Below are positions 57,185-64,000 of a DNA stretch of 64,000 bases, one piece after another; the stretch's first letter is position 1; every line of letters begins with the position of its first letter. The DNA comes from Pelagomonas calceolata. Lineage: Eukaryota; Sar; Pelagophyceae; Pelagomonadales; Pelagomonadaceae. The stretch is taken from NCBI GenBank assembly GCA_918797485.1, contig CAKKNE010000001.1:1736001-1800000 (forward strand), read 5' to 3'. Below the pieces are notes generated by a model. The model was not told the origin of the DNA, ran no database searches, and worked only from the letters and a program-made list of their open reading frames with translations. Made by a program: the position numbers and the translations under genes.

Positions 57185-57336
57185 TGCTGGCAGTAGAAAT
57201 TGCCCAACGGCTTCAGCAGCTTTCGATATATGCACGAGGCACAAATGCTTGCAGGGTGCGATCGATACGTGCGTTCGCGTCCAGCTCTGCGGCGCTCAGC
57301 TGCTGAGCGCAGCTGCTGCCGGTGCTGCCGGCGTTT

Positions 57337-57360
57337 GCTAGTGTCTTACAGGACGCTAGC
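57337..57360 (+). promoter_or_regulatory. dyad promoter element, copy 11
   Basis: GCTAGTG half, TCTTACA centre, ACGCTAGC half. It lies in the 512-base divergent region between the aldo/keto reductase (ATG 57184) and the BTB gene (ATG 57697). Confidence 0.6.
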
Positions 57361-57696
57361 TCGGCATTTTTGCAGGCTCCCCCACCAGAGGGCCAGCGAT
57401 AGTGCAATTAGTGTTTTGTATACGGCACGATACGTGTGGTGTGCGGCACAACGCGAGGGCGCTGCACGAGCGTTGCCAGGGTAGCTGCCAGAGTGCAGCT
57501 CTCACAAGCACACACTCTACCGCTGAGCGCAGAGCAAAACGAGCTGGTCAAGTGGCCAAGCGTCTGAGTGGCCTCAAGGCTAGTTGGCTCGAAAACGGCC
57601 CGGCAAAAAGCGTACGGGGGCTCGGCGCGGGAGCAATCTCTCCCTCTCCATCTCCCGGCTGCCGAATCAATAAAAAACGCTGCCCCAGCAACAACA

Positions 57697-60159
57697 ATGG
57701 ACCAGCAGCAGCCAAACACGGACCCGGCGCAGCACGCCGCGGCCGAGATCATGCGCCGCTTACGGGCTAAGGAGCGCGAGCTCCGGGAGACGCAGGCCAC
57801 GCTGGAACGGGAGCGCGAGGCGCACGGCCGCAGCGCGAGCGCCGTGGCGCATCACCGCGAGGCGTCGGTCGTGAAGCTGTCCATCGGCGGCACCCACTTC
57901 ACGACGTCGAAGTCGACGCTGGTCCCCGCCTCTGGCTTCTTCTCAGTCCTGCTCAGCGGCCGCTTCCCGCCGGTGCTCGACGACTCGGGCGCCGTCTTCG
58001 TGGACCGCGATGCGCAGCATTTCCCCCAAGTCCTCGCCTTCCTCCGCGACGGCGCGATGCCGCGGTGGGGCAGCGACGAGGAGCGGGAGGCGCTCGAGCG
58101 CGAGGCGGATTTCTACCAGATCGAGGCGCTCATGCGCGTCGTGGGACCCGCGCAGAATATGGTTGCAGCCGCCGGTCCCACGAACGAGCGCATGCGCGAC
58201 GAGGAGAACGAGCTCCGGGCGCTTTTCGTGAGCGCGCGCGACGACCCTCGGATCTCGCACCCGCACACGCACCTCATAGACGTCTTCTCCTCACTCACGA
58301 CCTTCGTCGGCGGCGGCGTCGAGCTGGACGAACTACGTGACGTGCCGACGCTCGCGCGCTTCCACACGCACCGCCCACCGGTGGCCGGCGCGCCGTCGGT
58401 CGTCCCGAGCGTCGACGTCTTTCGCCGGCAATTCCAAAGCTTTGCGGGGGGGCTGCTCGACGGGTTTGACTGGGAGAACCTCGTCGCCGCCGGATCCTCT
58501 GCGTTAATACCGGCGCTGCCGCTGCCGCGCCGGCCTGAGACGTGGCGCACCGCCGCGCTGACTGATGCGGACTACGAGCGGCTTTGCTATTTGCATCTGG
58601 CCCCCTTTGGTCTCGACGACCGAGCGGACCTCGACTTTGTCACCGACGACCCGCGCTTCTTCGAGGCCCTACAGACGCAATGGGACAACGACGAAACCGT
58701 GCCCGAAGATGAGCAGGGCGGCGACGCTCCCCACAAGGACGTCGTCGACGTCGTCCGGGACATGCCTGTGTCGACTTCTGACGTTGATTTGTTCATCCAC
58801 GGCGTGGAAGACGAGTCGCAGGCGCTCGCGATCATCCGCCGCGTCCACGAGCACCTGGTGCGTAAGTGTCCGGACGACGGCTACGTCACGGCGTGGCGCG
58901 GCCGCCACGCCGTCACATTTCACGTCGGCTCGATGAAAGTGTCGCGGACAAACCCCGATCACATTCATGGAGACCCCCGCTCCAGACGGAGGCACTGCGA
59001 GAGCCACTGGTGCCCGCGGCGGATACAGGTGGTGTTTCGCCTCTACAAGAGCATCGCGGAGGTATTGATGGGCTTTGATCTGGACGCGTCCTGCTTCGGC
59101 TACGACGGGTTGCGGCTCTGGTGCCTTCCGCGGGCGCGCCGCGCCGTGAACGGCCGAATCAACGTCGTCGATCCGTCGCGTCAAAGCGTGACTTACGAGA
59201 CGCGACTCCTGAAATACGCGGAGCGCGGGTTCGCAATCGCGGTCCCCGGCCTCGAGCCGCAGCGCCTCGACGCGTCCGCCACGCTGCGGCCCTGGCACGA
59301 AGTGAATGGCCTCGCGCGGCTCCTCTGCGTCATCAAGCACCGCCAGGAGCGCGTCAACCACATCAAGGCCGGGCGAGAAATGAACAGTGGTGGCCGATGG
59401 GAGATGCCGCGCGACGGTCAGGCGCTGTGCGAACATAAGGGAGGCAAAGCGGGCATGGGCGAACGCGTCATGAACTGGTTCGGCGCCGCGGCTGCGCGCG
59501 GCATGGATCCTGACAAGCCGGACGGTAATGCTATAGTGTGCGTGGCCCCCGACGCGCAGAGTCGCACGATGACCGGCTGGCGCGTCCCCTCGAGTCTCTG
59601 CCGCTTGCTACAAGCCCTGAACCTCTTAGACAAACTACGCCCGGAGCCGGACGCCCCTGCTCCCTTTGAGGCTTCTGACTACGAGGACATCGTCGTGGAC
59701 GGAAGAACCACCAGGGAAGTCCTCCGCGCGATCTCGCGCAATTCTTTCTGGCACAACGACGCTTATACCCCACCTTTCGACGCCACGCGCTGTCGGCGCG
59801 CGCCCATCGTGGTCGCGTCGACGCGCGGCGATGCTACTCCTCACAGAATTGCGTTGGACTTCAACCTGCTCGTCGACACGCCTCCGAATCCGCTAATCAT
59901 TGGCCTGCCGGGACTGGGACGTCGGACCTCCGATGAACCCGACCTCACAGCAAGCTACACCTACGTGAGCTCCCTGGGGCGCCGCGTCGAGTGGATAACG
60001 GTGGACCCCGGCAGACAGTACATCGGCTCCTTCCGGCCGCTTGACAACGACTGGTTCAAGGACGCGTACCTCTCCAACGGCGCCGCCAAGTTCTCAGACG
60101 ACCTCCTCGCGTCGTTCAGTACGCCCCGACCCGAGCTGCAGCAACCGCCTCGGCAGTAG
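57697..60159 (+). CDS. BTB/T1-domain protein with nucleotidyltransferase-like domain
   Basis: 820 aa from the ATG at 57697. A short coiled coil (about 12-50) leads into a KCTD-type BTB/T1 domain (VVKLSIGGTHFTTSKSTLVP, FFSVLLSGRFPPVLDDSGAV, FVDRDAQHFPQVLAFLRDG), which oligomerises and often recruits CUL3. A Cys-poor linker is followed at about 360-520 by a domain with DVDLFIHGVEDESQALAIIR (DxD), GRHAVTFHVGSMKV, IQVVFRLYKSIAEVLMGFDL and RLLKYAERGFAIAVPG, which resembles nucleotidyltransferase-like domains of some large DNA viruses and their hosts' proteins. The rest is unassigned. Single exon. Confidence 0.75.
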   Translation: MDQQQPNTDPAQHAAAEIMRRLRAKERELRETQATLEREREAHGRSASAVAHHREASVVKLSIGGTHFTTSKSTLVPASGFFSVLLSGRFPPVLDDSGAVFVDRDAQHFPQVLAFLRDGAMPRWGSDEEREALEREADFYQIEALMRVVGPAQNMVAAAGPTNERMRDEENELRALFVSARDDPRISHPHTHLIDVFSSLTTFVGGGVELDELRDVPTLARFHTHRPPVAGAPSVVPSVDVFRRQFQSFAGGLLDGFDWENLVAAGSSALIPALPLPRRPETWRTAALTDADYERLCYLHLAPFGLDDRADLDFVTDDPRFFEALQTQWDNDETVPEDEQGGDAPHKDVVDVVRDMPVSTSDVDLFIHGVEDESQALAIIRRVHEHLVRKCPDDGYVTAWRGRHAVTFHVGSMKVSRTNPDHIHGDPRSRRRHCESHWCPRRIQVVFRLYKSIAEVLMGFDLDASCFGYDGLRLWCLPRARRAVNGRINVVDPSRQSVTYETRLLKYAERGFAIAVPGLEPQRLDASATLRPWHEVNGLARLLCVIKHRQERVNHIKAGREMNSGGRWEMPRDGQALCEHKGGKAGMGERVMNWFGAAAARGMDPDKPDGNAIVCVAPDAQSRTMTGWRVPSSLCRLLQALNLLDKLRPEPDAPAPFEASDYEDIVVDGRTTREVLRAISRNSFWHNDAYTPPFDATRCRRAPIVVASTRGDATPHRIALDFNLLVDTPPNPLIIGLPGLGRRTSDEPDLTASYTYVSSLGRRVEWITVDPGRQYIGSFRPLDNDWFKDAYLSNGAAKFSDDLLASFSTPRPELQQPPRQ

Positions 60160-60322
60160 GCTTCTACTAACGTGCATCTATGAAGCCATCCGAGTCGATG
60201 CGTATCGGACGGGGCGAGTTGTGCACACAGGAAGGGTAGGTAGGCTCGACTGCTTGCTCTTACTAACGTGACAGGGATAAGGGGGGGGCGGGGCCGCGCC
60301 CATAGACTTGGGTGGAGCGCGA

Positions 60323-61297
60323 TCACATGGAGAAGGCCCGGTGCCGCTCGTTGACGTAGTCCGCGTACGGCGCCGGCCAGGACCCGTCCTCGCTCTCGGA
60401 ATCGGACGAGGACCCGTCCTTGCAGACCTTGACCGCTTTCAACCGGCCGTTGTGCACGCCGAGCAGGAAGGACACGCGGTCGCCCACGGCCGGCCGCCAG
60501 CCGAGCTCCGCGTCCGACGGGTGCAGGAACAGGTCGCCGCGCTGGTGGCCCCGGTCTCTCAACAAAGGCTGGTCCGGCCGCACGAAGCCGTACCAGCCCT
60601 GCGCGCCCGGCCGCCGCGATAAGTGGACCACCGTGCCTCCTAACCTCCCATCCGGCCGCTGGTTGTCAAACGAGTCGGCCGGCGCTTGGAGCGGCGAGAG
60701 CACGGGCGGCTCGCGGCCCGTCGGCGTGCCGTGCGGCGTCACGCGTAAAGGCCGCTCCGGCGTGTGCTGCGGCGACGCGAAGCGCGGCGAGACCGGTGAC
60801 GACGACGCCGACGACGGCGCGAAGGCCGGCGCCAGAGGTGATAAAGCCCCGAGCTCGTTGTCCTCCACCGCGATGTGCGCCACTCGCTCGAGGGCGACAC
60901 ATAACTCCCCCGAATTGATGCGCGGCATGGGCATGGGCGCGCTCGTCGCCCGGTGCGTCAAAGGGACGTGCTCCCACGAGGGGCTCACGGTCCGCTCCGG
61001 CGTCCTCGGCTGCTCCGGAGGCGGCGGCCAGGCCAAACTATCAGGCGAGACTTGCGGCGCGGCCATGGGCCAGAGCTCGCTGCCCCTATGTCTTAATTCG
61101 TTTTCGCCGTGCGCATATGTGCAAGCGTCGCCGCGCGAACAATTCCCGTACTGCTCGAACTCTCCACAAAGACGCGTGCGCCAGGCGTCGGGGTCGCGCG
61201 ACTGGGCGCCGCGGTGCTCCCGCTTCATGAATGGGCTGGTAGGCGGCTCGGCGAGGCTCTGGCTGCGGCGCCGCGCGCGCGTGAGCTGATTTGGCAT
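60323..61297 (-). CDS. CCCH zinc finger + cold-shock domain RNA-binding protein
   Basis: 324 aa. A CCCH finger is at about residues 44-62 (CGEFEQYGNCSRGDACTYAH). A Pro/Ser/Thr-rich disordered middle with many TP and SP sites suggests phosphorylation. A cold-shock-like barrel at about 215-290 (GWYGFVRPDQPLLRDRG, GDLFLHPSDAELGW, AVGDRVSFLLGVHNGRLKAV) follows, then an acidic Ser/Asp/Glu end. Both domains bind RNA, as in Lin28- or Unkempt-like regulators; a post-transcriptional role is inferred. Confidence 0.82.
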   Translation of the reverse strand: MPNQLTRARRRSQSLAEPPTSPFMKREHRGAQSRDPDAWRTRLCGEFEQYGNCSRGDACTYAHGENELRHRGSELWPMAAPQVSPDSLAWPPPPEQPRTPERTVSPSWEHVPLTHRATSAPMPMPRINSGELCVALERVAHIAVEDNELGALSPLAPAFAPSSASSSPVSPRFASPQHTPERPLRVTPHGTPTGREPPVLSPLQAPADSFDNQRPDGRLGGTVVHLSRRPGAQGWYGFVRPDQPLLRDRGHQRGDLFLHPSDAELGWRPAVGDRVSFLLGVHNGRLKAVKVCKDGSSSDSESEDGSWPAPYADYVNERHRAFSM

Positions 61298-61965
61298 TAT
61301 GTCTATGTACTATGTCCAGGCGGGCATTTCTGTAGGTGCTAGGTGATCATCGAGGCTCGTCGGCGTCGGACGGCGGCCCAGTTTTGAACGCGAGCCAAAT
61401 GCTCTGGCCCTATCTTTGAGAGAGCTCTTTGACACACAGCCGTGCTGCGGGCCTCGTCTCTTTCGCTCAGCGGTGCGGCTATATTAGGAGTACTGCCTCA
61501 AAGGCCCCTCGCGCTGCCGATAGTGGGAGAACACGGAGCTTAAGCGGGCAGGCCAAATGGTGTCAAGCTTGCTTCTCACTCACATTTTGGTCAGTTCTCG
61601 GACCTGTCCAGCCCTCCGCAGTCGCGCACAGACACGCTCTGGCTCCCCTGTTACGCTTACCGCGGCTAACTCGGATGTCAAAAATCGTTACGGGTTTCTG
61701 GCGGCGCTGCAGTCAGCTTTATCGGCCTCCAGCGAGCGCCGTGGGCAAAGTTACACGGCGATTCTTGCTGCGATTTGTCTACTGGCATCGATAGCATCGC
61801 CTGAAGACAGCTCAGTGCTCGCCTAATTGCAAGGTTGGCGTAATCACAACGTCCTCCGGCTATCGGCCTCCACGTGCCGCGGGCAGCTAGAGGACCAGGA
61901 GAGCTGCCACGATCCTTCGTTTGGCTTCATAACGCAGCGCTGTCGGCGTGAAGCATCGAAACAAG
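61298..61965. other. intergenic, lower GC, no gene seen
   Basis: A 668-base divergent spacer between the CCCH/cold-shock gene and the M23 peptidase gene. Open frames at 61429-61826 are short and without motifs. No dyad element, introner or RNA gene recognised. Confidence 0.5.
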
Positions 61966-63276
61966 ATGCCTCGCGACGCCGACGAAGCTGGCCGGCCGCC
62001 CCGCCCGGAATCGAAAACCGAGGAAACGCCGCGCGGCGCCGCATCATTAGCGGAACTCCTGACGAGCGACAAGCTCAAGCGACTAGCGTTGCCGTACCCC
62101 GGCTACCTCGCGGCCTGGCGGCTCGTCAAGGGCCACGGCAAGTGCATCCAGGGCGTCAATGGGAGAAGTACCCATAGGGGTACGTTATGCTATAGCTTCG
62201 ACTTTAAGCTGGCCGTGGGCACGCCCGTGCTAGCTGCCAGAGGAGGTACGATCGCGGCGGTCGTCGACCATTTTAGAGGAGGCGGCGCGAAGGCGCATTT
62301 GGCGCCCAGAGCGAACTTTGTGGCCGTGCGGCATTCAGACGGGAGTTATGCGCGATATTATCACCTCAAGGAGAAGGGATCTTTATATAAAGTCGGCGAA
62401 CGAGTCGGAAGAGGGCAACAAATCGCCTGGAGCGGCAATACCGGTTATACTGGTGGTCCTCATTTACATTTTGATTTAGTTAATTTATTACCGGAGGAGA
62501 CGTCTACGCTGCGCATCGTCTCCCCGAAGCACTGCCGTAAACGGTTGCAGTCCGTCGCGGCGGCCTTTTCTTGTGAACTGCCCTCAACACCATTAAGGTG
62601 TAAAGTGGTTCACGTCCCGAACGACGCCGTTGCGGGCGACGGCCTACGGATAGAAGGTCCTTGGATCGCTTTATCAGACAGAGACCCGGCCTCGACGTTC
62701 TCGGAAAAAATATCATTTTTGGCAGAGCAGGGCGCCTGTGCGGCGATTATTTCCAACAATAGATCCGGTCCCGAGCTCTTCGCGATGGGTGGGTGCGAGA
62801 CCGCGTCACCCGTGCCTGCTTGTCTCATCTCGAAGGAGCACGGCATCATGCTCAAGTCGTATCTGGCCGAAGGTAATAGTGTGATTCTCGAATTTGGAAG
62901 ACATCCGGCAGTGGAAGGCGCGAAGCCGATGGCGACGCAGTTGTCCGATTATCGAGCAACACCGGGCGCGTTCGACACGCCGCTGTCGTGCAAGTACGGG
63001 CCCGATCTGAGGTATGTGACACGAACGCTACCCGTCGAATTCGTCGACAAGTCGGGCGACGGCTTCGTGCCCAAGCAGGCGAAGACGTATCCGAAGCCGG
63101 TGCTCTGCGTGTCTCCTAGTTGTAGCATGAAGCGGCGGGGCCGGCGGCGGCGGCGCGACGGCCCCGTCGAGCCGTCGGAGCGCGGGCGGGACCGTCGCGT
63201 CGCCGTCGAGCGGCTCGACTCGCGGGAGTCGGAGCGGCGGCCCGACCCTTTAGGGCGCGCGCCGTCGCCGCGCTGA
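61966..63276 (+). CDS. M23 (LytM-type) metallopeptidase with PA-like domain
   Basis: 436 aa from the ATG at 61966. Residues about 35-200 are an M23 peptidase: GVNGRSTHRGTLCYSFDFKL supplies zinc His and Asp; FVAVRHSDGSYARYYHLKEK and GRGQQIAWSGNTGYTGGPHL give the central His and the final HLHFD. A PA-like domain follows (about 210-320; AGDGLRIEGPWIALSDRDPA, EKISFLAEQGACAAIISNN). The end is Arg/Asp-rich and disordered. M23 enzymes cleave peptidoglycan peptides in bacteria; a eukaryotic copy suggests gene transfer and use against ingested or symbiotic bacteria. No signal peptide is visible at this start. Confidence 0.85.
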   Translation: MPRDADEAGRPPRPESKTEETPRGAASLAELLTSDKLKRLALPYPGYLAAWRLVKGHGKCIQGVNGRSTHRGTLCYSFDFKLAVGTPVLAARGGTIAAVVDHFRGGGAKAHLAPRANFVAVRHSDGSYARYYHLKEKGSLYKVGERVGRGQQIAWSGNTGYTGGPHLHFDLVNLLPEETSTLRIVSPKHCRKRLQSVAAAFSCELPSTPLRCKVVHVPNDAVAGDGLRIEGPWIALSDRDPASTFSEKISFLAEQGACAAIISNNRSGPELFAMGGCETASPVPACLISKEHGIMLKSYLAEGNSVILEFGRHPAVEGAKPMATQLSDYRATPGAFDTPLSCKYGPDLRYVTRTLPVEFVDKSGDGFVPKQAKTYPKPVLCVSPSCSMKRRGRRRRRDGPVEPSERGRDRRVAVERLDSRESERRPDPLGRAPSPR

Positions 63277-63374
63277 GGCATTTTTCTTATTTCGTAAGTG
63301 TTATAGGGTTACAAGGGATACTACACCGCTACCGGCACACGAGCGGGGTCGGCGGCGAGGGATCGGCCCCGCCG

Positions 63375-64000
63375 CTAGACTTGAAGCGTCTGGATGACGC
63401 GCGCGAGCTTGGAGCGCGTGCCCACCGGGATGCCCATGGCGCGCAGGTCCTCGGCCTCGAGCAGCGCGAGGGTCTCGACGTCGCGGATATCTTCTTGAGC
63501 AAGCACGGGCACGAGGCGCTGGAGGTCGAAGGCGGCCAGGGTGCTTTCGAGCGTCGCGCCGCCGCCCAGCGATGATGAGGGAGCGTAGGACGACGGCGGC
63601 GTGACGACTTGGAGCGACTCCTGTAAGGCAGCGGCGAGCTGCTCGTCCTCGGTCATCGCCGGGCGCGCCGGGGTCGTCTCGCGCAACGAAGCTTGTAAAG
63701 CGGCCGCCAGCTGCGCGTCGTCGTCGTGGGATACGTGGCGAATCTGGCGCGGCGCGCTTCGGCGCGAGGCCTCGAGGACCGCCTGGAGGCTCGCGTCGCT
63801 GTCGCCCGCGTAAGAAGCGTAGTTCTCGCGGCAGGAAGCCGCGATGGCCCGGTTCAGCGCCATCTCTTCGGCGTCAGCCGAGGGAGGCGCGCGGTGCGGA
63901 AGCACGGCGGCGGGCGGCCGCGGCAGGCGCGGCGCGCCCAACAGGCCCGTCGAGATCGAGCCCGTCGGCGCGGCCCGCGCCGGCGGCGCCCGCGCGGGGG
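63375..64000 (-). CDS. UIM-repeat and SAM-domain protein, 5' end beyond the window
   Basis: The frame is open to the window edge. Four UIM-type helices are visible (EEMALNRAIAASCRENYAS; DASLQAVLEASRRS; DAQLAAALQASLRE; DEQLAAALQESLQV), each with the acidic start and Ala-x-x-x-Ser core that binds ubiquitin. The last 60 residues are a SAM-type domain (LAAFDLQRLVPVLAQEDIRD, DLRAMGIPVGTRSKL). The first in-frame ATG inside the window (63863) would cut the first UIM, so the true start is probably upstream. Function: ubiquitin reader; inference. Confidence 0.75.
   Translation of the reverse strand, partial: PARAPPARAAPTGSISTGLLGAPRLPRPPAAVLPHRAPPSADAEEMALNRAIAASCRENYASYAGDSDASLQAVLEASRRSAPRQIRHVSHDDDAQLAAALQASLRETTPARPAMTEDEQLAAALQESLQVVTPPSSYAPSSSLGGGATLESTLAAFDLQRLVPVLAQEDIRDVETLALLEAEDLRAMGIPVGTRSKLARVIQTLQV

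Noticed and set aside
61429-61826. Overlapping open frames in the 61.3-61.9 kb gap
   Set aside because: Short, without motifs, in lower-GC intergenic sequence.

Overview
The window looks like a gene-dense, GC-rich nuclear segment of a stramenopile alga, most probably a pelagophyte (Aureococcus/Pelagomonas type). This is an inference. It rests on spliceosomal introns, plastid-type N-terminal leaders on several enzymes (an IspF of the MEP pathway, an aldo/keto reductase, a CAAX protease, a ChaN-like protein), stramenopile-style Pro/Thr-rich surface proteins, and above all introners: short DNA-transposon-like elements that serve as introns. I ran no searches; family calls come from reading motifs. 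I recognised no tRNA, rRNA, CRISPR array or virus-like element.

Layout. 0-5 kb: JmjC-type oxygenase, ChaN-like haem protein, a plastid protein and glycerol-3-phosphate dehydrogenase. 5-13 kb: collapsed multicopper oxidase, a large receptor kinase with an MLKL-like helical segment, a canopy-like ER protein, an ankyrin protein and a coiled-coil protein. 13-25 kb: LRR/IQ/Tudor-like protein, TPR protein, ECD/SGT1, topoisomerase IB, a GIDE-like protein and a small gene with four related introns. 25-32 kb: SRP72, a chimeric RINGv/methyltransferase locus, a ubiquitin-like gene next to a ubiquitin fusion of the same domain, a CS-domain protein and IspF. 32-46 kb: RRM-like protein, TadA-type deaminase, UBA protein, a gene-poor lower-GC island (36.0-37.6 kb), RanGAP, a coiled-coil membrane protein, a membrane ubiquitin-like protein, UCH hydrolase and HSF. 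46-64 kb: a 2,216-residue surface protein, CPBP protease, aldo/keto reductase, BTB protein with a nucleotidyltransferase-like domain, CCCH/cold-shock protein, M23 peptidase with a PA domain, and a UIM/SAM protein cut by the window edge. Convergent genes are often separated by only 4-30 bases.

Three observations stand out. (1) At least six introns (A, B, C, D, E, I) belong to one introner family with inverted termini CTGTGTGGAAATC. Copy B has a perfect 8-bp target duplication whose GT is the splice donor, so removing the element plus one duplicate restores the exon exactly. Copy A and the topoisomerase intron appear to use GC donors. A second set of eight introns shares a GCGTCC block just inside the donor. 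(2) A 23-25 bp dyad element with GCTAG half-sites occurs eleven times, only in 5' flanks, and is a candidate promoter element. (3) A ubiquitin fusion carries a C-terminal ubiquitin-like domain that is also encoded alone by the neighbouring gene, at nearly the same length.
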